NCBI RefSeq assembly: GCF_000526415.1
Contig: NZ_JAGA01000003.1
Span: 992,001-1,056,000, forward strand
Source: Kallotenue papyrolyticum
Lineage (GTDB): Bacteria > Chloroflexota > Chloroflexia > Chloroflexales > Kallotenuaceae
Direction: 5' to 3'
Length of the DNA: 64,000 bases
In this document: in pieces, positions 10,715 to 19,771 of the stretch
How the letters are laid out: the number at the start of each line of letters is the position of its first letter
How positions within the stretch are numbered: the first letter of the stretch is position 1
Translations under genes and position numbers: made by a program
Notes under the pieces: model-generated
Told to the model about the DNA's origin: nothing
Database searches by the model: none
Seen by the model: the letters and a program-made list of their open reading frames with translations, nothing else

Positions 10715-12646
10715 ATGAGCATCACGGACGACATCAAGCAGCGTCTCGATATCGTGGAGGTCATCTCCACGGCGGGCGTGTCGTTGCGCAAGGCGGGACG
10801 CAACTTTACCGGCTTCTGCCCGTTCCATCCCAACACGCGCACGCCGGCCTTCTACGTGTTTCCACACACGCAGAGCTACTACTGCTTTTCGTGCCATGCC
10901 TCCGGCGATGTCTTCACCTTTGTGATGCAGCAGCAGGGGCTAGACTTCGGCACGGCGCTGCGCCAGCTCGCTGCGCGCGCGGGCGTGCAGCTCGAAGAAC
11001 GCACGCCGGAGCGCGAGCAGGAAGACGCCCAGCGCGCACGGCTGCGGCAGATCAACGAGGCCGCCGCCGTGTACTGGCAACACCTCCTGCGCGCTACAGC
11101 GCGCGGCGCGCCCGCACGTGCCTACCTCCAGCAGCGCCAGATCAGTAGCGAGACTGCCGAGGCCTGGCAACTGGGCTACGCCGCCGACGACTGGAGCGAC
11201 CTGCTGCGCTACCTGAGCGAGCGCGGCTTCGAACCAGAGGAGTTGGAGCGCGCCGGCCTGGTGATCCGCCGCGAGCAGGGCGGCTACTACGACCGCTTCC
11301 GCCATCGCCTGATCTTTCCGATCCGCGATGCCCAGGGCACGATCGTTGGCTTTGGCGGGCGCGCCCTGGGCAACGATCACGCCAAGTACATGAACACGCC
11401 GGAAACGGCGCTATTCCAGAAATCGCGCGTGCTCTACGGCATCGACCAGGCGCGCGACGCGATCCGCCGCGAGGATGCGGTGGTGTTGGTCGAGGGCTAC
11501 ATCGATGTGCTGATGGCCCACCAGCACGGCTTCCGCAACGTCGTCGCGCCGATGGGCACGGCCCTGACCGCCGAACAGGTCGGCATGATCAAAAAACTGA
11601 CGCAGAACGTCTATCTGGCGCTGGACGCCGACGCCGCCGGCGCCAATGCCACGCTGCGCGGGCTGCAAACCCTGCGCGAACACCTGGACGCGCGCGTGAT
11701 TCCGGTGCCGACACCGCACGGCTACGTGCGCTGGGAGCGCGAGCTGGTCGGCGCGATCCGCATCATCGCGCTGCCGGCCGGCCGTGATCCCGACGAGGTG
11801 CTTCGCGAGGATCCGGCGCAGTGGCGTGCACTGCTCGCCGCGGCGCTGCCGCTGATGGAGTTCTACCTGCGGCAGCTCACCGCCGATCTCGATCTGCGCA
11901 GCGCGCAGGGTCGCGCCACCGCTGTCGAGCGCTTGGCGCCGCTGATCAACGCGCTGCCCAATCCAGTCGAGCGCGAGCATTATGCCCAGCGCCTGGCGAC
12001 GCTGCTGGGCCTCAGCACACGCGCCGTCGCCGAAGCGCTCGGCCGTCAGCGTCGCGGGCAACCCGTCGCCTTCCCGGAGGCGCAGGCGGGCGCGCCGGCA
12101 CGCCTATCACGCGAAGATCATCTGCTCTCGCTGCTGCTGCGCTTTCCGGCGATTCAGGCTGCGGTAGAAGCCGAACTCGCCAGCGACTTGGAACAGTTTC
12201 CACAGATCAGTGAGGAGCTTCGCGGCTCGATCGCCGACGCGCTGATGCATATCGAAAACCGGCAGATCTGGGAGGCCTGGTGTCGGCGCGACCCGGCAGC
12301 GCCCGATGCCACCACGGCCTGGCTGGCGACGTTGGACCCGTATCTGCGCGAGCGCGCGCAGCGCTTGTTAACCTACGAGGACGAACCCGCGCTCCCGGTG
12401 GTGGGCCGCCAGCACCACGCCACCGAGCTCGCCTGCAAGATCGCCCGCGAGCTGCGGCGCACCATCGTCCAACGCCGGCGCGAGCAAATTCTGGCAATGT
12501 ATGAGTCCGTTGAGGATCACAACGACCGTATGGCCCTGTTGCAACGCTTCGAAGCCCTGAATCACTACCAAACCATCGTGACTGCGCCACGCCGCAGCCG
12601 AATCTTTTTCGACCTGCGGGACCGCCTGGATCAACACCTGTCCTGA
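10715..12646 (+). CDS. dnaG: DNA primase
   Basis: Synthesises RNA primers at the replication fork with the DnaB helicase. The CHC2 zinc finger is intact (C35, H38, C57, C60). The catalytic core contains GGRAL, the TOPRIM glutamate in [13 protein letters not shown] and the DADAAG acidic motif. The C-terminal third is the helicase-binding part. The 643-residue length is typical. It directly precedes the principal sigma factor gene (40 nt), the conserved dnaG-sigma arrangement of the macromolecular synthesis operon; the rpsU gene that often precedes it is absent. No clear ribosome-binding site stands before the ATG. Confidence 0.97.
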   Translation: MSITDDIKQRLDIVEVISTAGVSLRKAGRNFTGFCPFHPNTRTPAFYVFPHTQSYYCFSCHASGDVFTFVMQQQGLDFGTALRQLAARAGVQLEERTPEREQEDAQRARLRQINEAAAVYWQHLLRATARGAPARAYLQQRQISSETAEAWQLGYAADDWSDLLRYLSERGFEPEELERAGLVIRREQGGYYDRFRHRLIFPIRDAQGTIVGFGGRALGNDHAKYMNTPETALFQKSRVLYGIDQARDAIRREDAVVLVEGYIDVLMAHQHGFRNVVAPMGTALTAEQVGMIKKLTQNVYLALDADAAGANATLRGLQTLREHLDARVIPVPTPHGYVRWERELVGAIRIIALPAGRDPDEVLREDPAQWRALLAAALPLMEFYLRQLTADLDLRSAQGRATAVERLAPLINALPNPVEREHYAQRLATLLGLSTRAVAEALGRQRRGQPVAFPEAQAGAPARLSREDHLLSLLLRFPAIQAAVEAELASDLEQFPQISEELRGSIADALMHIENRQIWEAWCRRDPAAPDATTAWLATLDPYLRERAQRLLTYEDEPALPVVGRQHHATELACKIARELRRTIVQRRREQILAMYESVEDHNDRMALLQRFEALNHYQTIVTAPRRSRIFFDLRDRLDQHLS

Positions 12647-12686
12647 TCGCCTGCACCGCACTGGCTGGCTGAGGAGATGCTCGCGT

Positions 12687-14369
12687 ATGGCCGACCATAG
12701 CATCCGCAACAACCATGAATTCGATGACCTCTCGGGGCAACTAGCCGACACGGCGCTGGAAGAGGTGGCCGCGGCCGAGGCGATCCATTCGCTGCAGCAA
12801 CTCATCCAGCGCGGTCGGGAGCGGGGCAAGGTCACGCAGGAGGAGATCCTGCAACTGGTCGATCAGCCCGAAGACAACGTCGATCAGCTTGAAGCGATCT
12901 ACGATGCCCTGACTCGGGCAGGCATTACCATCGTCGATGAGCTGGACGAGGACGACACCTTGCAGGCTGCCATCGACATCGACCCGATCATTGAAGCGGA
13001 TCGCTTCATCGATCACTCCGATCCGGGCGTGACCGATAGCGTGCGCATGTACCTGGCCGAGATCGGGCGCGTGGCCCTGCTCACCGCCGAACAGGAGGCG
13101 CGTCTGGCACGGCTGATGGAACAGGGCGAGAAGGCCGAGCAGCGCCTGAAGCGGCTGGCCGATCCGAACGCGCCCGAAGCCGCTGAACTGCGGCGCGCCG
13201 TGGAGCTGGGCCGCGAAGCGCGCGCCAACCTGACTAACGCCAACCTGCGGCTGGTGGTCAGCGTGGCCAAGAAGTATATGAACCGCGGGCTTTCGCTGAT
13301 GGACCTGGTGCAGGAAGGCAACATGGGGCTGTTGCGCGCCGTCGAGAAGTTCGACTACCGCAAAGGCTACAAGTTCTCGACCTATGCCACCTGGTGGATC
13401 CGCCAGGCGATCACGCGCGCCATCGCCGATCAGGCGCGCACGATCCGCATTCCGGTCCACATGGTAGAGACGATCAATCGTCTCACCAAAGTCAGCCGCC
13501 ACCTGGTGCAGGAGCTAGACCGCGAGCCAAGCATGCAGGAGCTGGCGCTGGAGTGTCGTATTCCGAGCATTCTGAGTGAGCAGGATCGCCTGGCCTTCCA
13601 GCTCTACCCGGCGGCGCTCGATCCGGACTGCACCAATGTGTACGATCCGCAGATGGTGCAGCTGGTGGAACGCGCCGCGGCACGCGTCGAGGCGATCCTG
13701 GCCGATGGCGATCCGTCGCAGCCCGCCTACCTGCGCCTGCGTGACACGCAGCAACACCTGCAACGCGTGCTGCAGCGTGCGCCAACCGCGCAAGAGATCG
13801 CGCTGGAGTGCCACCTGCCCGAGATTCTGCCGGAGCAGATCCGCATCCGGCTGCAAACCAACTCGGCGGTGACCCATCCGCTGTCGCAGCGCTACGACCC
13901 CGCCAGGCGCCAGCTGCTGGAGCGCGCCGCCAACAAGGTGCACGATATCCACAAGGCAGCGCAGGAGCCGGTTTCGCTGGCCACGCCCGTAGGGCAGGAA
14001 GAGGACAGCAGCCTGGGCGATTTCATCGAGGATCTCAAGGCCGAAGCGCCCTCAGATGCAGCCTCCAACCAGATGCGCAAGGAGGCGGTCGAGCAGGTGC
14101 TTGACCAACTCAGCGACCGCGAGCGGCTGGTGATCAAACTGCGCTACGGCCTGACCCTGACGCCCAGGGAGCGCGAGGAGCTGGAAAAGCTTCCGTCGAT
14201 CAAGAAGTACAACCTGGTGATCGAGGATGGCCGCCACAACACGCTCGAAGACGTCGGCAAAATCTTCGATGTGACGCGCGAACGCATCCGCCAGATCGAG
14301 GTCAAAGCGCTGCGCAAGCTGCGCCATCCCAAGCTGGGCAAGAAACTGCGCGACTACCTGGACGAGTAG
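12687..14369 (+). CDS. sigA: Principal RNA polymerase sigma factor with duplicated region 3
   Basis: Sigma-70 family group 1 factor. Region 1.1 is at about residues 33-85, region 1.2 at 113-140, and region 2 at about 180-262 with the invariant [16 protein letters not shown]. Region 3 then departs from the norm. The segment at 271-337 ([24 protein letters not shown]) is repeated at 357-424 ([24 protein letters not shown]), and each copy carries an about 35-residue expansion. The canonical [20 protein letters not shown] follows at 427. Region 4 (from about 466) has an extra stretch of about 22 residues between LRYGL and [11 protein letters not shown], then the normal [10 protein letters not shown] helix. 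GAGGAG at 12671 serves the ATG. As the only sigma of this type here it is presumably the housekeeping factor. Confidence 0.93.
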   Translation: MADHSIRNNHEFDDLSGQLADTALEEVAAAEAIHSLQQLIQRGRERGKVTQEEILQLVDQPEDNVDQLEAIYDALTRAGITIVDELDEDDTLQAAIDIDPIIEADRFIDHSDPGVTDSVRMYLAEIGRVALLTAEQEARLARLMEQGEKAEQRLKRLADPNAPEAAELRRAVELGREARANLTNANLRLVVSVAKKYMNRGLSLMDLVQEGNMGLLRAVEKFDYRKGYKFSTYATWWIRQAITRAIADQARTIRIPVHMVETINRLTKVSRHLVQELDREPSMQELALECRIPSILSEQDRLAFQLYPAALDPDCTNVYDPQMVQLVERAAARVEAILADGDPSQPAYLRLRDTQQHLQRVLQRAPTAQEIALECHLPEILPEQIRIRLQTNSAVTHPLSQRYDPARRQLLERAANKVHDIHKAAQEPVSLATPVGQEEDSSLGDFIEDLKAEAPSDAASNQMRKEAVEQVLDQLSDRERLVIKLRYGLTLTPREREELEKLPSIKKYNLVIEDGRHNTLEDVGKIFDVTRERIRQIEVKALRKLRHPKLGKKLRDYLDE

Positions 14370-14577
14370 CCACCTCACACCGTCCGCACAAGCGCAGCAC
14401 ATCCCCAGTTATGGCCGTGCCGGCAGGGTCATAACGGCGATCCCGCGTCGGCCTGCGCTGGTCTGTCGCCGGCCACCGGGCGGGTAGCACCCAGCCCTGC
14501 CACACCTGCCGTATAGCTTGGCGTGACAGAGCAAGAGCCTCAGGCGCCGAAACGGCGTGGCGCTTCGGGTGGCATGG

Positions 14578-15342
14578 CTAGATCGGCGGCCAGGGCACCG
14601 AACGGCCACTCCCGGGTTCGGGATAGCGTGGTCGGCGCAGCAGCCGCTCGATGCGCCGGCGCAGCGCGTCGATCTCGGCGCGGTCGAGCAGTTCGCGCAG
14701 CCGCATGCTCAGCATGTCGTCGGCGCGCTCCAGCCGCTCGGCCAACGTGCGCACGTCGTCCAGCAGTGTGTCGGGCACCGGCTGGCCGGCATAGTCCCAG
14801 ATCACGGTGCGTAGCTTGGGCTCGACATGGAAGGTGATGCCGTGGTCAATGCCCCACAGGCGTCCCTGGCGATCCTTGAGGATATGGCCGCCCTTGCGGT
14901 CGGCGTTGTTGGTGACGAGGTCGAATGCGGCAATGCGTTTGAAGGCGGCGTGGTCGCTGCCGCGCAGGGTGAAGTAGTGCGCGTCGGGATCGGCGTCGAT
15001 AAAGAGCTGGACCGAGCCGACGCCGTAGGGATGCGCATCGCGCAGCACAGTCGGCGGCACGATCTGCCAGCCCAGCGCCTCGCTCACCAGGTAGGCCGCC
15101 ACTTCACGCTGACAGAGCGTGCCGCGTGGAAAATCCCACAGCGGGCGCTCACCACGGCGCGGCTTGTACACCGCCAGGCCGTGCAGCTCGCCGTCGTCGA
15201 TCTCCACCAGAAAGGTGTAGTTGCTCGAATCCGGCATCAGGCCGAGCACGTCGAGCTGCCCCTGCGCCAGCCAGCGCAGCAGCCGCTCGTGGTCAACGCC
15301 GACAAGCTGATCCTGGCGGGAGTCTGCATGCTGATCGTCCAT
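14578..15342 (-). CDS. SCO1664-family kinase-fold protein
   Basis: A 254-residue protein of the SCO1664 family, related to the PI3/PI4-kinase-like fold. Typical stretches are visible: YKPRRGERPLWDFPRGTL (ATP-binding part), AAFDLVTNNADRKGGHIL (catalytic loop-like) and WGIDHGITFH (metal-binding DHG). Third gene of a minus-strand set with the histidine phosphatase and DUF3090 genes; the gap to DUF3090 is 73 nt. The same three families are neighbours in Actinobacteria. The biochemical substrate is not known to me. Confidence 0.9.
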   Translation of the reverse strand: MDDQHADSRQDQLVGVDHERLLRWLAQGQLDVLGLMPDSSNYTFLVEIDDGELHGLAVYKPRRGERPLWDFPRGTLCQREVAAYLVSEALGWQIVPPTVLRDAHPYGVGSVQLFIDADPDAHYFTLRGSDHAAFKRIAAFDLVTNNADRKGGHILKDRQGRLWGIDHGITFHVEPKLRTVIWDYAGQPVPDTLLDDVRTLAERLERADDMLSMRLRELLDRAEIDALRRRIERLLRRPRYPEPGSGRSVPWPPI

Positions 15343-15415
15343 GGCCTGCCACCGATCAACCAGCGCGGCACGGGAGCGGCCATGCCGCCGCTCGCTCGCC
15401 GCATCTCACCGCGGG

Positions 15416-15952
15416 CTAGACATAGGTGACGGTTGGGTAGCCGTTCTTGCGGATGCAAAAATGGCCGCTCGGATCCATCGGCTCGCCGCACTGCGGGCAG
15501 CGCTGACGACCACGCGCCACCACCTCGGCGCCCTCGCGCGCCAGGGCTTTGGCCTGTTGGCGCGTCATGGTCAGACGCACCACATCCAGGTCTTCGCCCT
15601 CCTCGCCGCTGCCGAGCTCCTGCGCAATGATCACCAGCATATCGCGCGCCTCGTCGTAGCCCAGGCCGAGCTGCCCGACACGAAAGGTCTCCTCAATCGG
15701 CTCTTCCAGCGACATGTCCAGCATGCCGGCCAGATCGTCGGAGGTCGCCAGCAGCGGGTTGCGCTCGCTGAGGTTTTCAAGCAACTGTTCGATCGCCTCG
15801 GCCAGCGCGCGGACATGCTCCTTCTCGACCACCAGCGAAATGATCTGCTGGTTGCGGCGCGCCTGCAGGTAAAAGGTGCGCTGTCCCGGCGGGCCGATCG
15901 CGCCCGTGGTGATGCGGTCAACCGGATCGAAATCGTAGCGAAACTCTGGCAT
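15416..15952 (-). CDS. DUF3090 family protein with C-terminal zinc ribbon
   Basis: A 178-residue DUF3090 protein. The N-terminal part (FYLQARRNQQIISLVVEKEH) and the C-terminal CPQCGEPMDPSGHFC segment, which would bind zinc, are family hallmarks. Role unknown. It sits between the phosphatase gene (46 nt upstream) and the SCO1664-family gene, and the three are probably one operon. Start ATG at 15952 gives the usual family N-terminus. Confidence 0.9.
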   Translation of the reverse strand: MPEFRYDFDPVDRITTGAIGPPGQRTFYLQARRNQQIISLVVEKEHVRALAEAIEQLLENLSERNPLLATSDDLAGMLDMSLEEPIEETFRVGQLGLGYDEARDMLVIIAQELGSGEEGEDLDVVRLTMTRQQAKALAREGAEVVARGRQRCPQCGEPMDPSGHFCIRKNGYPTVTYV

Positions 15953-15998
15953 AGTCCTTTGATTCTACCAGCAAACGACAGGCGCGGCAGACGCCATT

Positions 15999-16751
15999 TC
16001 AGGCGCCGGCGGCCTGGTCCGGCGCGGCCGACGTCCCGGCCGGCGACTCCTCGGTGCCGGGCGGCGCGTCCGCGCCATCGCTGGCGGCGCCCTCTGCAGC
16101 GGGCACGCCACCCAGCGCCTGTGTCGTCTGGGCTTCCTTTTCCGGCTCCAGGCGCAGCACGCCGGTGTCATTGACGCGCAGCACGCGCGGCCCGAAAGCG
16201 CTCAACACCAGCACGCTGACCGAGGCCGGATCGATCACGATGCGTTGAAACAGATCGAGGTGCAGCCCCAGGTAGTGCGCCAGCGCCGCCTTGATCACAT
16301 CGGCATGCGAAAACACAGCCACGATCTGGCGCGGATGCGCGGCGGCCAGCGCCTCCAGCTCGCCTACGACGCGGGCCTGCATCTCGCGCAGCGCCTCGCC
16401 GCCGGGGAAGCGCATGCCGCTGGGATAGAGCTGCACCACGCGCCAGGCCTCCAACTTCGACAACTCCTCCAACGATTTGCCGGTCCACTCGCCGTAGCGC
16501 ACCTCGCCCAGCGCCTCGCGGAGCTGAACCTCCAAGCCCAGCCGCCGTGCTAACGGTTCGGCCGTTTCGCGCGTTCGCTCCAGCGGCGAGGCATAGATCG
16601 CGCTGATCGGGATCGCCGCCAGGCGCTCGGCCAGGGCCTCGGCCTGCTGGCGCCCTTCCTCGTTGAGGTGGACGTCCGGCAGCCAACCCGCCAGCCGCTT
16701 TTGTTTCATGACATCGTTGACGGCGTGGCGGATCAGCAGCACCTGAGTCAT
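15999..16751 (-). CDS. Histidine phosphatase family protein (phosphomutase-like)
   Basis: Phosphoglycerate-mutase-like phosphatase. The catalytic RHA (instead of the usual RHG) is at residues 8-10 (H9). Other family parts are LNEEGRQQAEALAERL, YASPLERTRETAEPLA, RYGEWTGKSLEEL and the second histidine in VFSHADVIKAALAHYL. This is the group found next to DUF3090 and SCO1664 in Actinobacteria. The 250-residue protein has a low-complexity Ala/Glu/Pro tail of about 45 residues. ATG 16751 is preceded by a GAGGAG-like site; a longer in-frame extension upstream looks non-coding. Confidence 0.9.
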   Translation of the reverse strand: MTQVLLIRHAVNDVMKQKRLAGWLPDVHLNEEGRQQAEALAERLAAIPISAIYASPLERTRETAEPLARRLGLEVQLREALGEVRYGEWTGKSLEELSKLEAWRVVQLYPSGMRFPGGEALREMQARVVGELEALAAAHPRQIVAVFSHADVIKAALAHYLGLHLDLFQRIVIDPASVSVLVLSAFGPRVLRVNDTGVLRLEPEKEAQTTQALGGVPAAEGAASDGADAPPGTEESPAGTSAAPDQAAGA

Positions 16752-16868
16752 GCCGTGCTCCTCTCGCTCGCTCTGCCTATTCATGATAGCACAAAGCGGG
16801 CGCCGCGCCCGGCCACCCGCTCCGCAGCATGCTCCGACGCGCACAGCGACCTTGCGGCACACCGGGCC

Positions 16869-17477
16869 TCACTGCGCCGACGCCGGCAGACGCATGCTGC
16901 GGCTCAGCCAGGCGCCAAGCCCCGCCGCCACCAGCCCACCCAGTCCCAGCCAGGCCAGCTGCTCCACCTGGGCACTCAGCGCCGGCGCGCGCTCGCCGAA
17001 GAACCAGCCCAGACCGACGTAGAGGCTCACCCACACCAACTCCCCGCACAGGTCCAGCGTCAGAAAGAACGACCAGCGCTGGTGCAACAGTCCGCTGGTT
17101 AGGTTGATCAACGGGCCCAGCGGCGTCAACAGCCAGCGGCTGAAAAAGATGATCCAGACGCCCCAGCGGCGCGTCAGCCGTTCGGCGCGCGCCAGACGGA
17201 CGGTGACAGCCTGGCGGTGGTTGAGCCGGGCGATCAGGGCCTGGCCACCCCAGCGCCCCAGCGCGTAGCCGAGCTGATCGCCGAGCACCGCCGCGCCCGT
17301 CGCGCCCAGCACCAGCAGACCCGGCGACCAATCAGCACCCGCCGCCAGTGCTCCCGCGCTGAGCAACACCAGCGTTGCCGGCAGCGGCGTGCCGAGCGAG
17401 GCCAGAAAGACCACCACGATCACGAGCACCGGTCCATACTGCGTCAGTGCATTCAGAAGTTCTGTGGCAGCAACCAT
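16869..17477 (-). CDS. DedA family membrane protein
   Basis: A 202-residue DedA/SNARE-associated protein; the family acts as lipid (undecaprenyl phosphate/phospholipid) flippases or scramblases in the cytoplasmic membrane. Seen: GTPLPATLVLLSAG re-entrant part, the GDQLGYALGRWGG motif, and FFSRWLLTPLGPLINLTSG with the conserved arginine. It is preceded by one of four tandem 11-bp repeat promoters found in this region, so it is likely controlled by the response regulator at 19049-19741. It lies downstream of the kinase gene on the same strand, 109 nt away, with its own promoter. Confidence 0.92.
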   Translation of the reverse strand: MVAATELLNALTQYGPVLVIVVVFLASLGTPLPATLVLLSAGALAAGADWSPGLLVLGATGAAVLGDQLGYALGRWGGQALIARLNHRQAVTVRLARAERLTRRWGVWIIFFSRWLLTPLGPLINLTSGLLHQRWSFFLTLDLCGELVWVSLYVGLGWFFGERAPALSAQVEQLAWLGLGGLVAAGLGAWLSRSMRLPASAQ

Positions 17478-17515
17478 ACGGCCATCCTTAAGCTACGCGA
17501 GTGTCTCCTGCACGA

Positions 17516-17561
17516 AGGATAGCCGGTTGATATTCAGAACCTATGTAGAAATGATGGGCAA
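17516..17561 (-). promoter_or_regulatory. Tandem 11-bp repeat promoter of the DedA gene
   Basis: Read on the minus strand: TTGCCCATCAT (weak), then TTCTACATAGG, then TTCTGAATATC (17561 down to 17529), a 7-nt gap, then the -10 TATCCT (17521-17516). The repeats replace a -35. The same arrangement occurs before three other genes nearby. Confidence 0.75.
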
Positions 17562-17586
17562 GCTGTGCAGATCGGCGCGTCCGAGG

Positions 17587-18996
17587 TCAGGGGGTGACCA
17601 CGGGCGCATCCGCAGGCGCGGAGGTCGGCACGCGCGGCGGACGATCCGTCAGCGGCAGGCTGATGGTGAAGGTCGTACCCCGACCCGGCTGACTGGCGAC
17701 GGCGATCGTGCCGCCGTGGGCCTCGACCAGCGATCGGGCGATCGCCAGGCCCAACCCGGACGAGCCGTCGTGCTGCTGACGGGCCGGATCAGCGCGGTAG
17801 AAGCGTTCGAAGATGTAGGGCAGATCCTCGGGAGCAATGCCGCTGCCGGTATCCTGCACCTGCAGCAGCAGCCGGTCGCCCTGCGTGGCGGCCGCCAGCG
17901 TGATGCGACCGCCAGGCGGCGTGTAACGCAGCGCATTGCTGAGCAGATTGCCCAGCACCTGCGCCATGCGTTCGGGATCGACCTGGACTGTCGGCAGGTC
18001 GGGCGCGGCCTGCAGTTCGAGGTCGATGCCGCGCGCGGTCGCCTGCGCGCGATAGGCCGCCGCGGCGCGCTCCAGCATCTGCCGCGGCGCGAGCGGCTGA
18101 CGCATCAGCGGCAGTTCGCCCGCATCAGCCAGCGACAGCGTGCGCAGATCGTCCACCAGCCGTTGCAGGTGTTGCGCCTCACCATGCAGCGTCTCGAAGA
18201 TCTCCTGATCGGGCGGGAGCTTGCCTTCGCGCAGTGCCTCGGTGTAGCCCAGGATCACGCTCAGGGGCGTGCGCAGATCATGGGCGATGTCGGCGGTCAT
18301 CTGGCGGCGCAGCGCGCTGGCACGCGCCAGATCGGCGCTCATCTGGTTGAAGGAGGCCGCCAGCATGCCCAGTTCGTCCTGCGAGCGCACCGCGACCTGA
18401 CGGCCCAACGCGCCACGCGCCACGGCCTGCGTGGCAGCCGTCAGCTCGCGCAGCGGCTGTGTTAGCGTACGCGCCAAGACGATGCCCAGCAGCAGCGCCA
18501 GCGCCGTCGCGCCGATGGCGCTGTAGATGATCGCTTGACGGATGCGGCCAAAAAAGGCGGCTTCGGGCGAGTCCGGTCCTGGGCGCCGCAAGCTGCCGGA
18601 GAACACCACCCAGCCCACCACCTGGTCATCGACCTCGATCGGCACGCCCCGCGCGCGCGCTGCCGGCGCGAGGCGCGCGCCGGTGGGGTAGCGCGGATTG
18701 CCGACCACCACGCGGTTGGCTGCGTCGATCACCACAAACGGCAACGGTGGAGGCGCTCCGCCCTGCGGCTCCGGCTGGCCCGCAAGCCGTTGCAGCACCA
18801 CATCCACACCTGCCCAACTCCCGTGCGTGGCGTAGTAGCGCGCCAGCGCCGCAACCAGGGCATCGCGGCCGCGCGCGGCGACAAACTGCTCGTAGGCGCG
18901 TTGCGTACGCTGCCCGACAAACAGCGCCATCAATAATGCGCCGACCAGGCCCACCGCCAGAAACGCCAGTGTCAATTTGAGTGCCAGTGAGCGCAT
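17587..18996 (-). CDS. HAMP-domain sensor histidine kinase
   Basis: Membrane sensor with a first transmembrane helix (residues 7-28), an extracytoplasmic sensor of about 125 residues, a second helix (155-177), HAMP (178-230), a HisKA domain with phospho-acceptor H239 in DIAHDLRTPLS, and an ATPase domain with N-box (NLLSNALRYTPPGG), G1 (DTGSGIAP) and G2 (SSGLGLAIA). It is downstream of the response regulator gene (52 nt) on the same strand, so the two are a cognate pair. The Pro/Ala-rich C-terminus is dispensable in appearance. The signal is unknown. Confidence 0.94.
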   Translation of the reverse strand: MRSLALKLTLAFLAVGLVGALLMALFVGQRTQRAYEQFVAARGRDALVAALARYYATHGSWAGVDVVLQRLAGQPEPQGGAPPPLPFVVIDAANRVVVGNPRYPTGARLAPAARARGVPIEVDDQVVGWVVFSGSLRRPGPDSPEAAFFGRIRQAIIYSAIGATALALLLGIVLARTLTQPLRELTAATQAVARGALGRQVAVRSQDELGMLAASFNQMSADLARASALRRQMTADIAHDLRTPLSVILGYTEALREGKLPPDQEIFETLHGEAQHLQRLVDDLRTLSLADAGELPLMRQPLAPRQMLERAAAAYRAQATARGIDLELQAAPDLPTVQVDPERMAQVLGNLLSNALRYTPPGGRITLAAATQGDRLLLQVQDTGSGIAPEDLPYIFERFYRADPARQQHDGSSGLGLAIARSLVEAHGGTIAVASQPGRGTTFTISLPLTDRPPRVPTSAPADAPVVTP

Positions 18997-19048
18997 GCGC
19001 TGTCCATGCTATGGGCAGGCGAACATCGCCGCCAACGCCCTGCCAGCT

Positions 19049-19741
19049 TCAGCCCGACGTAACCGGCGTGAAGCGATAGCCCACGCCGAACACGGTTTCG
19101 ATGTAGCGTGGATGGCGCGGGTCGGGTTCGATTTTACTGCGCAGGTTGCGAATATGTACGTCGATGGTGCGCTCGTAGCCCTCGTAGGCCGTGCCCTGTA
19201 GCCGTTCCAGCAACTCCAGCCGCGAAAAGACTCGTCCGGGCGCGGCCATCAGCGTCGCCAGCAGGTCGAACTCCGAGGGCGTCAGATCGACGCGCCGTTC
19301 GCCAACCGTCACCATGCGCGTACTGCGGTCGAGGGTGATGTCTAGCGCGCGCAACAGGTCGGGCGGGGTAGCCGCGGCGCTGACCCGTCGCAGCACGGCG
19401 CGCACCCGCGCCGCCAGTTCGCGCGGACTGAATGGTTTGGTCACGTAATCGTCGGCGCCCAGCTCCAGCCCCAGCACTTTGTCGCTCTCGTCCACCTTGG
19501 CCGTGAGCACGATGATCGGCGCCGAGCCCTCCTTGCTGTAGGCGCGCATGAAGTCGTAGCCGTTCATCTGCGGCATCATCAGATCGAGAATGATCAGATC
19601 GGGACGCTCCTGGCGCGCCAGCAGCAGGGCTTCACGGCCATCCGCAGCAGTCAAGACGCGAAAGCCCTCCTGGGTCAGGTAGCTCTGCACCATGCGCCGC
19701 AGACTAGCCGTGTCATCAACCACCAGAATGGTCTTGCTCAT
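19049..19741 (-). CDS. OmpR/PhoB-type response regulator
   Basis: A 230-residue regulator with a receiver domain (acidic pocket DD at 9-10, phospho-acceptor D53 in ILDLMMP, Lys in TKPFSP) and a C-terminal winged helix (SEFDLLATLMAAPGRVFSR and DVHIRNLRSKIEPD). It is 30 nt after the YceI gene and 52 nt before the kinase gene. Four promoters around it carry tandem 11-bp direct repeats, the type of site OmpR/PhoB proteins bind. One of them drives the YceI-regulator-kinase operon, so autoregulation is likely (inference). Confidence 0.95.
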   Translation of the reverse strand: MSKTILVVDDTASLRRMVQSYLTQEGFRVLTAADGREALLLARQERPDLIILDLMMPQMNGYDFMRAYSKEGSAPIIVLTAKVDESDKVLGLELGADDYVTKPFSPRELAARVRAVLRRVSAAATPPDLLRALDITLDRSTRMVTVGERRVDLTPSEFDLLATLMAAPGRVFSRLELLERLQGTAYEGYERTIDVHIRNLRSKIEPDPRHPRYIETVFGVGYRFTPVTSG

Positions 19742-19771
19742 AGGCCGCCTCGTGATGGTGTGCTTGCTATG

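Noticed and set aside
9530-10897. A 455-codon minus-strand frame across murT and the start of dnaG
   Set aside because: Crosses two real genes and their promoters in antisense; low-complexity composition.
14370-14577. Partial inverted repeat (GTTATGG ... TCATAAC) after the sigma factor gene, considered as terminator or riboswitch
   Set aside because: The arms contain mismatches and there is no T-run or conserved riboswitch core; too weak to annotate.
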